This document shows, in pieces, positions 1-8,298 of a stretch of DNA of 64,000 bases (positions are counted from its first letter, which is position 1; each line of letters begins with the position of its first letter). Under the pieces are notes generated by a model. The model was not told where the DNA came from. It searched no databases and was given only the letters and a program-made list of their open reading frames with translations. Source of the DNA: Agromyces intestinalis (lineage in GTDB: Bacteria; Actinomycetota; Actinomycetes; Actinomycetales; Microbacteriaceae); assembly GCF_008365295.1 (NCBI RefSeq), contig NZ_CP043505.1, positions 806,001 to 870,000 on the forward strand, written 5' to 3'. The position numbers and the translations under genes are program-made.

Positions 1-707
1 GCCGGCGTGCCCATGCGAGACGGATGCGGGATCTGCTCCTCGAGCGAGCGCTGCACGTCCTCGGGCATGCCGGCCATCATCGGCGTCTGCATGATGCCCG
101 GCGCGATCGTCACCACCCGGATGAGCAGCTTCGACAGGTCGCGCGCGAGCGGCAGCGTCATCGCCGCGACGCCGCCCTTCGACGCCGAGTACGCCGCCTG
201 CCCGATCTGCCCGTCGAACGCGGCGACCGAGGCGGTGTTCACGATGACGCCGCGCTCAGCGGTCTCGGGCACGCCGGGCAGCGCCTGCGTCGCGACCGGC
301 TCGTGCGCGGCCATCGCGGCGGCCGCGAGCCGGGCCACGTTGAAGGTGCCGATCAGGTTCACCCGGATCGTGCGCTCGAACGCGGCGAGCGCGAGCGGCC
401 CCTCGCGGCCCACCGTGCGGCCGGCGGTCGCGATGCCCGCGCAGCTCACGGCCACGCGCAGGGGGGCGCGCTGCTGCACCAGGTCGATCGCGGCCTGCAC
501 GGATGCCTCGTCGGTGACGTCGGCGGCGGCGAAGCGCACACTGCCGCCCGTGGCATCCGAGAGCTCGGCCGCGACCTGCTCGCCGGGCGCCGTCGGCAGA
601 TCGACGATGACCACCTCGGCGCCGGCCGCCGCCAGCACCTGCACGGTGCCGCGCCCGAGCCCCGACGCCCCGCCGGTGACGATCGCCCCTTGGCCGTTCA
701 GCTCCAT
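1..707 (-). CDS. Short-chain dehydrogenase/reductase (3-hydroxyacyl-CoA dehydrogenase type), 3' end cut off by window
   Basis: Reading down from an ATG at 707, the protein opens MELNGQGAIVTGGASGLGRG, the TGxxxGxG dinucleotide site of classical SDR enzymes, followed by a strand ending in VIVDLP that should bind the adenosine ribose. Further on are the VSCAGIA segment (NNAG-type motif), VNLIGTFNVAR, VNTASVAAF with the catalytic Ser, and the YSASKGG motif with the Tyr and Lys. The order and spacing match type-2 3-hydroxyacyl-CoA dehydrogenases (HSD17B10-like). About 235 residues are visible; the C-terminus lies beyond the left edge. It lies downstream of a thiolase on the same strand, so a role in beta-oxidation or branched acyl-CoA breakdown is likely, but the substrate is inferred. 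Confidence 0.85.
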   Translation of the reverse strand, partial: MELNGQGAIVTGGASGLGRGTVQVLAAAGAEVVIVDLPTAPGEQVAAELSDATGGSVRFAAADVTDEASVQAAIDLVQQRAPLRVAVSCAGIATAGRTVGREGPLALAAFERTIRVNLIGTFNVARLAAAAMAAHEPVATQALPGVPETAERGVIVNTASVAAFDGQIGQAAYSASKGGVAAMTLPLARDLSKLLIRVVTIAPGIMQTPMMAGMPEDVQRSLEEQIPHPSRMGTP

Positions 708-873
708 CCGTTCACCCTCTCCATCCGTTCACCCGCTCCAACCGATACTGTCCCGTACCGTCCCACTCTCCCCTGTCTCGTGTCATTCCGTCCCGTGTCG
801 TCCCGTGTCGTCCCGTCCACCCTGTCCTGTCGGTCGCGCTCTCCCCAATCCCCACTTCGCCCAGCTCGACGAA

Positions 874-933
874 TGTTTCCGTTCGAACCCGAGGTTTCCA
901 TGCGAGCGGAAACACCATGCTCGAACGGAAACA
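874..933. repeat. Dispersed GTTTCC palindrome, copy 1
   Basis: The perfect 13-bp arms TGTTTCCGTTCGA (874-886) and TCGAACGGAAACA (921-933) enclose a second, shorter pair (GGTTTCC and GGAAACA). The element lies in the non-coding gap just after the thiolase stop codon. It continues into ACACTCGGCGGG, and a related palindrome with GGAAACACTCGGCG is found at 63444-63515 after another minus-strand gene. A REP-like or terminator role is inferred. Confidence 0.6.
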
Positions 934-934
934 C

Positions 935-1001
935 TCGGCGGGACGGGGCAGGGTCGGCGGGACGGGGCAGGGTCGGCGGGACGAGGCAGGGTCGGCGGGA
1001 C
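935..1001. repeat. 19-bp tandem repeat, about 3.5 copies
   Basis: The unit TCGGCGGGACGGGGCAGGG begins at 935, 954 and 973 (the third copy has one change), with a partial fourth at 992. It directly abuts the palindrome at 874-933. The rest of the 708-1032 gap holds C/T-rich short repeats such as TCGTCCCGTG and no convincing gene. Confidence 0.8.
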
Positions 1002-1032
1002 TGGACGAGGGGGTTGGGTGGGCGAGCCGTCG

Positions 1033-2208
1033 CTACACCCGTTCGATGATCGTCGCGTTCGCCATGCCGCCGCCCTCGCACATGGTCTGCAGGCCGTAGC
1101 GGCCGCCGGTCGCCTCGAGCTGGTTCACGAGCGTCGTGAGCAGCCGGGTGCCGGATGACCCGAGCGCGTGCCCGAGCGCGATCGCCCCGCCGCGCGGGTT
1201 GAGCTTCGCGGCATCCGCGCCGGTGTCGGCGAGCCAGGCCAGCGGGACCGACGCGAACGCCTCGTTGACCTCGTAGGCGTCGATGTCGTCGTGCGTGAGC
1301 CCGGCTCGGTCGAGCACGCGCGCGGTCGCCGGGATGACGCCCGTCAGCATGTACAGCGGGTCGCTGCCCACCACCGAGAACGCGCGGAACCGCGCGCGCG
1401 GCTCGAGGCCCAGCTTCGAGGCAGCGTCGGCGCTCATGATCAGCGCAGCGGATGCCCCGTCGGTCAGCGGTGACGAATTGCCCGGCGTGATGCGCCACTC
1501 GAGGTCGGGGAAGCGCGCGGCGAGGGCGTCGGTGCGGAACGCCGGGTTGAGGCCCGCGAGCGAATCGACGGATGTCCCGGGCCGCACGGTCTCGTCGACG
1601 AGCGAGTCGACGCCGGGAACAGGAACCACCTCGGTCGCGAACGCGCCCGACTCCCCTGCCGCGGCGGCGAGCTCGTGCGAGCGTGCGGCGAACGCGTCGA
1701 GCTCGTCGCGCGCGAAGCCCCACTTCTGCGCGATGAGCTCGGCCGACACCCCCTGGTTCACGAGCCCGTGGGGGTACCGCGTGCGGATGCGCGAACCGTA
1801 CGGGTCGGCACCCTGGGCGCTCGAGCCGAGCGGAACCCGGCTCATCGACTCGACGCCGCACGCGATGACGATGTCGGCCTGACCCGCGAGCACCGCCTGC
1901 GCGGCGAACGTCGCGGCCTGCTGGCTCGATCCGCACTGCCGGTCGATCGTGGTGCCCGGCACGTGCTCGGGGAACCCGGCGGCGAGCACCGCGTTGCGGG
2001 TGATGTTGTAGCTCTGCTCGCCGACCTGGCTCACGCACCCGCCGATGACGTCGTCGACGAGCGCCGGGTCGAGGTCGTTGCGGTTCACGAGCGTGTCGAG
2101 CACACCCGCGAGCAGGTCGACCGGATGCACCCCCGAGAGCTGCCCGCCGGGTTTGCCCCGGCCGACCGGAGTGCGGATGACGTCGACGATGACGGCTTCG
2201 GTGACCAT
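1033..2208 (-). CDS. Thiolase (acetyl-CoA C-acyltransferase family)
   Basis: A 391-residue protein of normal thiolase length. It has the nucleophilic Cys92 in DRQCGSSQQA, the EVNEAFAS segment, the NPRGGAIALGHALGSSG block with the active-site His, and a C-terminal MCEGGGMANAT carrying the second catalytic Cys. These enzymes cleave 3-ketoacyl-CoA with CoA, or condense two acyl-CoAs, in the cytoplasm. The SDR gene follows on the same strand after 325 bp of repeats, so the two may form a beta-oxidation pair, although the repeat gap could separate their transcripts. Biosynthetic versus degradative use cannot be decided from the sequence. The ATG at 2208 gives the standard N-terminus (TEAVIVDVIRTPVGR). 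Confidence 0.92.
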   Translation of the reverse strand: MVTEAVIVDVIRTPVGRGKPGGQLSGVHPVDLLAGVLDTLVNRNDLDPALVDDVIGGCVSQVGEQSYNITRNAVLAAGFPEHVPGTTIDRQCGSSQQAATFAAQAVLAGQADIVIACGVESMSRVPLGSSAQGADPYGSRIRTRYPHGLVNQGVSAELIAQKWGFARDELDAFAARSHELAAAAGESGAFATEVVPVPGVDSLVDETVRPGTSVDSLAGLNPAFRTDALAARFPDLEWRITPGNSSPLTDGASAALIMSADAASKLGLEPRARFRAFSVVGSDPLYMLTGVIPATARVLDRAGLTHDDIDAYEVNEAFASVPLAWLADTGADAAKLNPRGGAIALGHALGSSGTRLLTTLVNQLEATGGRYGLQTMCEGGGMANATIIERV

Positions 2209-2355
2209 GCCGCCAGCCTACGTCGCCGGGTGCCGCCCCGGCCCGGCCGCCTGCCGAGCGCCGTTGCGCCACGTGCACGCCCTCCGCGCCAACTCAGATG
2301 GCGCGGAGCCGGCGGAAGTGGCGCAGCGGGCGGGCGGGCGCCGGGCGAGGCGCCC

Positions 2356-3903
2356 TCAGCCGACGGGCGCCGCCGCGCGCTCGACGCGTACCGGCTCGCG
2401 CTCGGGCAGCACCACGGGGTGCGTGCCCGCCATCGCCTCGATGACGCGCACGACCTGGCACGAGTAGCCGTACTCGTTGTCGTACCAGACGTACAGCACG
2501 ACGTCGCGGCCGTCGGCGATGGTGGCGAGGCCGTCGACGATGCCGGCGCGGTTCGAGCCGACGAAGTCGGTCGACACGACCTCGGGCGACTCGATGTAGT
2601 CGACCTGCTGGCGAAGCGGCGAGGTGAGCGACACGCGGCGCAGGTAGGCGTTCAGCTCGGCCTTCGGGGCCGGCCGGCCGAGCCGGAGGTTCAGGATCGC
2701 GAGCGAGACGTCGGGCGTCGGCACCCGGATCGCCGACCCGGTCAGCTTGCCCTCGAGCTGCGGCAGCGCCTTCGACACCGCCTTCGCGGCGCCCGTCTCG
2801 GTGATGACCATGTTGAGCACCGCCGAGCGGCCGCGACGGTCGCCCGAGTGGAAGTTGTCGATGAGGTTCTGGTCGTTGGTGAACGAGTGCACCGTCTCGA
2901 CGTGGCCGCGCTCGACGCCGTACGCCTCGTCGATCGCGGCGAGCACGGGCGTGATCGCGTTCGTCGTGCACGACGCCGCCGACAGGATGCGGTCGCCCGA
3001 CTCGATCGAACCGTGGTTGATGCCGTGCACGATGTTCTTGATCGCGCCCTTGCCGGGTGCGGTGAGCAGCACGCGCGCGACCCCGGTCGACCGCAGGTGC
3101 TGCGCGAGGCCGGCCTCGTCGCGCCAGCGGCCCGTGTTGTCGACGACGATCGCGTCGCGGATCCCGTACGCGGTGTAGTCGACGGTCGCGGGGTCGTCGG
3201 AGTAGATCACCTGGATGAGCGTGCCGTTGGCGAGGATCGTGTCGCGCTGCTCGTCGACCTCGATCGTGCCCTGGAACGGGCCGTGCACCGAGTCGCGGCG
3301 CAGCAGGCTCGCGCGCTTCTGCAGGTCGTTCTCGCTGCCCTTGCGCACCACGATCGCGCGCAGGTTGAGCCCCTGGCCGCCGCCGGCGTGCGCGATCAGG
3401 ATGCGGGCCAGCAGCCGCCCGATGCGTCCGAACCCGTACAGCACGACATCGGTGCCGGCCGCGGCCTGCGGCGCGCCCGAGGCATCCGGTTCGCCCGAGG
3501 CATCCGCGCCCGGGGCATCCGCGCCCGGAGCATCCACCAGGACGCTCGCGAGCTCGCTGCGCAGGAACGCGACCAGGTCGGATGCCTCGCCCACCGCCTC
3601 GGCGACGCGGAACCGCGCGACCAGGCGGGCGACGTCGATCGACGCCGGGCCGGGCGAGAGCTCGCGCAGCGCCTCGAGCACCAGGATCGTGTCCGCCGGG
3701 TCGAGCTCGACGTCGCCCGCCTGTCGGGCGAACCGGTGGGCCTTCAGCAGGTCGACCGGCGAGCGGTTGATGAGCCGGCGCCCGTGGATCGAGGTCACCA
3801 CCCCGTGGTCGCGGTAGAGGCCGCCGATGAGCGGGATCATCCGCTCGGCGAGCTCCTCTCGGGCGATCCAGGCTTGGCGTCGGGCGTCGAACTCGTGGCT
3901 CAC
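2356..3903 (-). CDS. Glyceraldehyde-3-phosphate dehydrogenase with long N-terminal extension
   Basis: This 515-residue protein has the GapDH core in its C-terminal part: NAD(P)-binding GFGRIGR at 157-163, the substrate-site SAASCTTN with catalytic Cys312, and the late WYDNEYGYS segment. The core interconverts glyceraldehyde-3-phosphate and 1,3-bisphosphoglycerate. Before it lie about 150 extra residues: a helical segment (REELAERMIPLIGGLYRDHG) and an acidic, Ala/Gly-rich linker around 124-148. The total is well above the roughly 335 residues of standard GapDH, but a long Gap class of about 480 residues is known in actinobacteria, and this fits that class. Its direction (glycolysis or gluconeogenesis) is not visible. 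It is a single gene with a short gap to the thiolase downstream. Confidence 0.88.
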   Translation of the reverse strand: MSHEFDARRQAWIAREELAERMIPLIGGLYRDHGVVTSIHGRRLINRSPVDLLKAHRFARQAGDVELDPADTILVLEALRELSPGPASIDVARLVARFRVAEAVGEASDLVAFLRSELASVLVDAPGADAPGADASGEPDASGAPQAAAGTDVVLYGFGRIGRLLARILIAHAGGGQGLNLRAIVVRKGSENDLQKRASLLRRDSVHGPFQGTIEVDEQRDTILANGTLIQVIYSDDPATVDYTAYGIRDAIVVDNTGRWRDEAGLAQHLRSTGVARVLLTAPGKGAIKNIVHGINHGSIESGDRILSAASCTTNAITPVLAAIDEAYGVERGHVETVHSFTNDQNLIDNFHSGDRRGRSAVLNMVITETGAAKAVSKALPQLEGKLTGSAIRVPTPDVSLAILNLRLGRPAPKAELNAYLRRVSLTSPLRQQVDYIESPEVVSTDFVGSNRAGIVDGLATIADGRDVVLYVWYDNEYGYSCQVVRVIEAMAGTHPVVLPEREPVRVERAAAPVG

Positions 3904-4064
3904 GTGGCGTTTCCTCTCGGCCGAGCCGCCGGGTGGGCAGCGTCGACCACAACTCGGTTCCGAAGGGATGCCTCGATCCTATGCAGCCCGCCACTGGAGA
4001 ACTGCTGGACACCGCGGCGGTCGACACGCGCCGAGCTCGACGCGATGGCGAAGCATCCGGTTCG

Positions 4065-4070
4065 TACACT
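4065..4070 (+). promoter_or_regulatory. Putative -10 box for a leaderless transcript
   Basis: TACACT ends 6 nt before the ATG at 4077, and no ribosome binding site precedes that ATG. This placement is what a leaderless mRNA would need. Confidence 0.4.
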
Positions 4071-4076
4071 CGACCG

Positions 4077-5165
4077 ATGGACCGACTGATGCCCGGCCTC
4101 ATCGCCATCCTGTTCGGGGCCCTGGTGCTGCTCGTCGTGTTCGTGCCCCTCGTCGCGCTCAGCTACCGTCGGCGAGGCGGATTCTCGGCGGCGCGGTTCG
4201 CCGGCTGGATCGCGCTGCTGTTCTACGCCATCGGGCTGTGGGCGTACACGCTGCTGCCGTTCCCCGAGCCCGGTTCGTACACCTGCGTCGGCGCGGTGCT
4301 GAACCCGTTCGAGGACGTCGTCGACATCCTGCGTCGGCAGGCCGCCGGCGAATCGCTGCCGCGCAATCCCGCGCTGCAGCAGGCGGCGCTGAACGTGCTG
4401 CTGTTCGCACCGCTCGGGGTGTTCGCCCGGCTGCTGTTCGGTCGCGGCGTCGTCGTCGCGACGATCGCGGGCGCCGCGGTCTCGCTCGCGATCGAGCTGA
4501 CCCAGCTGACCGGGCTGTGGGGCGTCTTCTCGTGCGCGTACCGCGTGTTCGACACCGGCGACCTGGTGACCAACACGGCCGGCGCGATCATCGGCTCGCT
4601 GCTGGCCGTCCCGGTCGTGCGGCGCGTGCAGGCGCGTCATCGCCCGGAGGCTGCGCCCGCCGCGTCGGGCCCCGTCTCGGTGGGCCGACGGTTGCTCGCG
4701 ATGCTCGCCGACTGGTTGTCGAGCTGGCTGCTCGCCGGCGCAGCCGCCGTGCCCGCGAACGCGGCGGTACTCGTGCTCGCCGGCCGCGACCGGCTCGTCG
4801 AGGTCGGCGACACCGTCTCGTCCTGGTCGGCGATCGTGCCGATCCTCGCCCAGCTCTGGTCGGTGCTGGCCACGGGCGCGACGCTCGGCGAGCACGCGAC
4901 GCTCATCGAGGCGATCGAGTCGCGCCGACCCGTGCTGTGGTGGCGGCTGGTGCGGTTCGGCGCCGGCATCGGCGGCTACCTCGTGCTGGCGCAACTGCCC
5001 GCACCGTTCGGCCTCACCGCGTTCGGGCTCGCGGTCGCGAGCATCGTGGTCGCGTTCACGTCGCGCGGCCATCGCGGACTCGCGCAGGCGGCCGCGGGCA
5101 TGGACGCGCGCGGGCTGGTACGAAGCGACGACGACACTCGCCGCGACGCGACTACGACGCCGTGA
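4077..5165 (+). CDS. VanZ-like / RDD membrane protein
   Basis: A 362-residue integral membrane protein. The N-terminal half is VanZ-like: hydrophobic helices, a LLPFPEP turn, NVLLFAPLGVFARLL and the VSLAIELTQL helix. The C-terminal half looks like an RDD domain, opening GRRLLAMLADWLSSWLL and containing GATLGEHATLIEAIESRRP followed by a membrane-seeking Arg-rich turn. VanZ-RDD fusions occur in actinobacteria but have no settled function. An upstream in-frame ATG at 3933 would add a hydrophilic, unlikely leader, so the ATG at 4077 (MDRLMPGL) is preferred. The 3' end overlaps the convergent next gene by 14 bp. Confidence 0.75.
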   Translation: MDRLMPGLIAILFGALVLLVVFVPLVALSYRRRGGFSAARFAGWIALLFYAIGLWAYTLLPFPEPGSYTCVGAVLNPFEDVVDILRRQAAGESLPRNPALQQAALNVLLFAPLGVFARLLFGRGVVVATIAGAAVSLAIELTQLTGLWGVFSCAYRVFDTGDLVTNTAGAIIGSLLAVPVVRRVQARHRPEAAPAASGPVSVGRRLLAMLADWLSSWLLAGAAAVPANAAVLVLAGRDRLVEVGDTVSSWSAIVPILAQLWSVLATGATLGEHATLIEAIESRRPVLWWRLVRFGAGIGGYLVLAQLPAPFGLTAFGLAVASIVVAFTSRGHRGLAQAAAGMDARGLVRSDDDTRRDATTTP

Positions 5166-5457
5166 CGTCCTCGACGATGCGGATGACCGACGATGCGACC
5201 CGCTGCGGCTGACCCTCGAAGGCCGCCGCCCGGGCCGCCGACGGGAGGTACGCCGCCTCGCGCGCCTCGAACTCCGCCCGGTCGCCGTCGACGCTGACCG
5301 CCCACACGAATTCGTTCGTCTCGGGCAGCCCGTACGCGAACTCGATGCCGAAGCCGGCTTCGGCGCGCACCCGGGGCATCCACTCCTGCCACCACGCGAC
5401 GAACGCGTCGTACGTCCCGTCGACGAGCTGGTACCTGCGCAATTGGATCGTCTTCAC
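5152..5457 (-). CDS. NIPSNAP-like small protein
   Basis: A 101-residue protein from a GTG start (MKTIQLRRYQLVDGTYDAFVAWW). The opening I-x-LRRYxLxxGxxxxF pattern, the phrase FGIEFAYGLPETNEFVWAVSVDGD and the closing SSVIRIVEDV fit the dimeric alpha/beta barrel NIPSNAP family. These proteins are small and cytosolic and have no agreed enzymatic role. The gene converges on the VanZ/RDD gene with a 14-bp overlap and diverges from the thiamine-diphosphate enzyme. Confidence 0.65.
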   Translation of the reverse strand: MKTIQLRRYQLVDGTYDAFVAWWQEWMPRVRAEAGFGIEFAYGLPETNEFVWAVSVDGDRAEFEAREAAYLPSAARAAAFEGQPQRVASSVIRIVEDVTAS

Positions 5458-5638
5458 GCGCCCATCCTGCCAGCCGCGAGCTATACTCGCTCACGTCCAG
5501 GCACCCTCGCGATCGACGATCGCGATGAAGCGGCGCCGGCGCTCGGAAAAGGGGCGCGAAGCGACATCCGGCACCGCCGTCGGGTGCGCGAGACACATAC
5601 GGAACGAAGCATCCGTCACCGTCTCGAAAGGCCTTCGC

Positions 5639-7300
5639 ATGCCCGCCGTCTCCGCCCACGTCGCCCGCACCCTCGCCGCCCATGTCGACCACGTCTTCGG
5701 CCTCATGGGCAACGGCAACGCCTGGTTCCTCGACGCCCTCGACCACGACACCGACGTGGTCTTCACCGCGGTGCGGCACGAAGCGGGCGGCGTGGTCGCC
5801 GCCGACGCCTACTTCCGCGCGTCGAGCCGGCTCGCCGCCGCGACCGCCACCTACGGAGCCGGCTTCACGAACACGCTGACCGCGCTCGCCGAGGCGGTGC
5901 AGGCCGAGGTGCCGCTCGTGCTCGTCGTCGGCGACCAGCCCACCGCCGGCCGTCGCGCCTGGGACGTCGACCAGATCGCGCTCGCCTCCGCGGTCGGCGC
6001 GCGTACGTACACGGTCGGGCGAACGGATGCCGCGGCCACTGTCGTCCTCGCCATCGAGCACGCACTGGCACGAAGGCAACCGGTCGTCCTGGCTCTGCCG
6101 TACGACGTCGCCGCACTCGAGGCCGGCGAGGTGCCCGCGGCGCCTGCCCTGCGGCATCCGATCCCGCTCATCCCCACGACCACCTACGCGACCGGCGTGA
6201 TCGCCGAGCTCGCCCGAGCGCTCGGCCACGCCCGTCGCCCGTTCCTACTCGCGGGTCGCGGGGCGTGGCTGGCCGGGGCGAGCGAGCCGCTCGGCGAGCT
6301 CGCGGCGGCGACCGGGGCGATCACGGCGGGCACCGCGCTCGGGCGCGGCGTCTTCCCCGAGGCCCGCTACGACCTCGGCGTGACGGGCGGGTTCGGCACC
6401 GAGTCCGCGATGGCCCTCGTGCGCGAGGCCGATGTCGCGGTCGTCTTCGGCGCGTCGCTGAACCAGTTCACGATGCGTTTCGGTGAGTTGTTCGCGCCGC
6501 GCACGCGGGTGTTCCAGGTGGATGTCTCGCCGGCGGCGACCCACCCGCACGTGGGCGGCTTCGTGCGCGGCGACGCGGCGGTCGTGGCACGCGCACTCGT
6601 CGACGAGCTGGCGTCGCTGGACGCGGCGCCGTCGGGCTGGCGCGAATCGATCGACCTCGAGCCGCTGCGGGTCTACCCGACGCCCGACCGCGCCGACGGC
6701 CTCGCCGACGACGGCCGCCTCGACCCCCGCGCGGTCGCGCAGCGCGTCGCCGAGCTGCTGCCCGAGGACCGCGTCGTCGTGTCCGACGGCGGGCACTTCA
6801 TCGGCTGGGCGAACATGTACTGGCCCGTCGCCTCGCCCGACCGCATGGTCATGGTCGGCACGGCGTACCAGTCGATCGGGCTCGGGTTCCCGAGCGTCGC
6901 GGGCGCCGCAGCGGCCCTGCCCGATGCGACCGTCGTGCTGACCACCGGCGACGGCGGCGGACTGATGGCACTGGCCGACCTCGAGACCGCCGTGCGCACC
7001 GCCGGCGGCCGGGGCCTGGCCGTGGTCTGGAACGACGCCGCGTACGGCGCCGAGGTGCACCTCTACGGTCGCAAGGGCCTCGCGCAGGCGCCGATGCGGA
7101 TCCCCGAGGTCGACTTCGCCGCCCTCGCTGCGGCAGTCGGCGCTGAGGGCGTCGTCGTGCGCGAGCTCGCCGACCTCGACCGGCTCGGCACCTGGGCCGG
7201 CGAGGCATCCGATCGGCGACGCTTCCTGCTGCTCGACTGCCGCATCTCCCCGACCGTGATGGCGCCCTACCAGCACGAGATCATCCGAGTGAACGCCTAG
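5639..7300 (+). CDS. Thiamine-diphosphate-dependent enzyme (acetolactate synthase / benzoylformate decarboxylase superfamily)
   Basis: The 553-residue protein has the three-domain layout of the family. The N-terminal pyrimidine domain carries the cofactor-activating Glu48 in RHEAGG, and a central domain follows. The C-terminal pyrophosphate domain has a GDGGG motif from about residue 437, with the Asn of VVWNDAAYG about 28 residues later as the metal ligand. Family members decarboxylate or condense 2-oxo acids. The ATG at 5639 follows GAAAGG; earlier in-frame codons encode a non-family leader. The hpa operon begins 212 bp downstream on the same strand, which suggests but does not prove a link with aromatic acid breakdown. 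Substrate unknown. Confidence 0.85.
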   Translation: MPAVSAHVARTLAAHVDHVFGLMGNGNAWFLDALDHDTDVVFTAVRHEAGGVVAADAYFRASSRLAAATATYGAGFTNTLTALAEAVQAEVPLVLVVGDQPTAGRRAWDVDQIALASAVGARTYTVGRTDAAATVVLAIEHALARRQPVVLALPYDVAALEAGEVPAAPALRHPIPLIPTTTYATGVIAELARALGHARRPFLLAGRGAWLAGASEPLGELAAATGAITAGTALGRGVFPEARYDLGVTGGFGTESAMALVREADVAVVFGASLNQFTMRFGELFAPRTRVFQVDVSPAATHPHVGGFVRGDAAVVARALVDELASLDAAPSGWRESIDLEPLRVYPTPDRADGLADDGRLDPRAVAQRVAELLPEDRVVVSDGGHFIGWANMYWPVASPDRMVMVGTAYQSIGLGFPSVAGAAAALPDATVVLTTGDGGGLMALADLETAVRTAGGRGLAVVWNDAAYGAEVHLYGRKGLAQAPMRIPEVDFAALAAAVGAEGVVVRELADLDRLGTWAGEASDRRRFLLLDCRISPTVMAPYQHEIIRVNA

Positions 7301-7453
7301 CGCGACCCCTCCCACCTCACCCCAGCCCACGCCCCGCGAACCTCGTCTACGCGGATCAGGAAGAATCGCGCGACTCGCCGCTGATCGGGTTCGCATGCCC
7401 GGCGTGTTGCGTCGGAATTCCGGATCCGCGAAACGGGCGAGCCGACTGGCGAC

Positions 7454-7484
7454 TTGCGCGACCGGTCAGATCGTATACAATTTC
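7454..7484 (+). promoter_or_regulatory. Promoter with overlapping GntR-type operator for the hpa operon
   Basis: A -35-like TTGCGC (7454-7459), a 16-bp spacer and a -10 TACAAT (7476-7481) precede hpaH. The palindromic core TCGTATACAA (7471-7480) fits the TnGTnnACnA pattern of FadR-subfamily GntR operators and covers the -10 box, so a bound repressor would block initiation. The obvious candidate is the GntR protein encoded inside the operon (10719-11420). The rest of the 7301-7512 gap shows no gene. Confidence 0.6.
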
Positions 7485-7512
7485 GGATATCACCCCGACG
7501 ACGTGGAGAACC

Positions 7513-8298
7513 ATGCTCGATGACGCCACCCGCGACGCGATCGCCGACGAACTCGTCGCCGCCGACCGCGACCGCACCACCGTGCCGCTGCTCACCGCAC
7601 GGCATCCCGACATGACGATCGACGACGCCTACGCGGTGCAGCGCCGCTGGGCCGACCGCCGCGCCGCCGCCGGCGCCCGGCTCGTCGGGCGCAAGATCGG
7701 CCTCACCTCGAAGGTGATGCAGGTCGCGACCGGCATCACCGAGCCCGACTACGGCGTCATCTTCGACGACATGGTCATCGAGTCGGGCTCCACGGTCGAG
7801 TTCGACCGCTTCTCGAACGTGCGCATCGAGGTCGAGCTCGCGTTCGTGCTCGCCGATCGGCTCGAGGGGCCGCACACCACGATCTTCGACGTGCTGGATG
7901 CCACGGCCTACGTCGTGCCCGCGCTCGAGATCCTGAACTCGCACATCGAGCTGGCGGGCCGCACGATTGTCGACACCATCAGCGACAACGCCGCGATGGG
8001 CGCGATGGTGCTCGGCGGCCGCCCGGTGAAGGTCGACGAGGTCGACCTGCGCTGGGTGTCGGCACTGCTCTCGCGCAACCAGACCATCGAGGAGTCGGGC
8101 GTCGCCGCCGCCGTGCTCGGCCACCCGGCGATGGGCGTCGCGTGGCTCGCGAACAAGCTCGCCCAGCACGGGCAGGCGCTGGGGGCCGGCGAGATCATCC
8201 TCGCGGGCTCGTTCACCCGCCCGATGTGGGTCGAGCGCGGCGACACCGTGCACGCCGACTACCGAGACCTGGGAGCCGTGACATGCCGATTCGAATGA
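7513..8298 (+). CDS. hpaH: 2-oxo-hept-4-ene-1,7-dioate hydratase
   Basis: A 261-residue protein of the HpaH/MhpD/XylJ hydratase family within the FAH-like superfamily. Supporting segments are the YAVQRRW helix, GARLVGRKIGLTSKVMQ, GITEPDYGVIFDDM, and the RIEVELAFVLADRL segment with the conserved acidic metal ligands. It adds water to the 2-oxo-heptenedioate formed from homoprotocatechuate and yields the substrate of the HpaI aldolase. It is the first gene of the operon, preceded by GTGGAGAACC. Its stop codon lies 16 bp inside hpaI, so the two are translationally coupled. A hydratase of another meta-pathway is possible, but the neighbours make HpaH the best call. Confidence 0.85.
   Translation: MLDDATRDAIADELVAADRDRTTVPLLTARHPDMTIDDAYAVQRRWADRRAAAGARLVGRKIGLTSKVMQVATGITEPDYGVIFDDMVIESGSTVEFDRFSNVRIEVELAFVLADRLEGPHTTIFDVLDATAYVVPALEILNSHIELAGRTIVDTISDNAAMGAMVLGGRPVKVDEVDLRWVSALLSRNQTIEESGVAAAVLGHPAMGVAWLANKLAQHGQALGAGEIILAGSFTRPMWVERGDTVHADYRDLGAVTCRFE

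Noticed and set aside
1675..4089. An 804-codon plus-strand open frame across thiolase and GapDH
   Set aside because: It is antisense to two clear enzyme genes and its translation is an Arg/Asp/Val-rich shadow.
7454..7484. Riboswitch or leader peptide before hpaH
   Set aside because: The sequence between promoter and start is only about 25 nt and shows no stable fold; the GTATAC palindrome suits a DNA operator.
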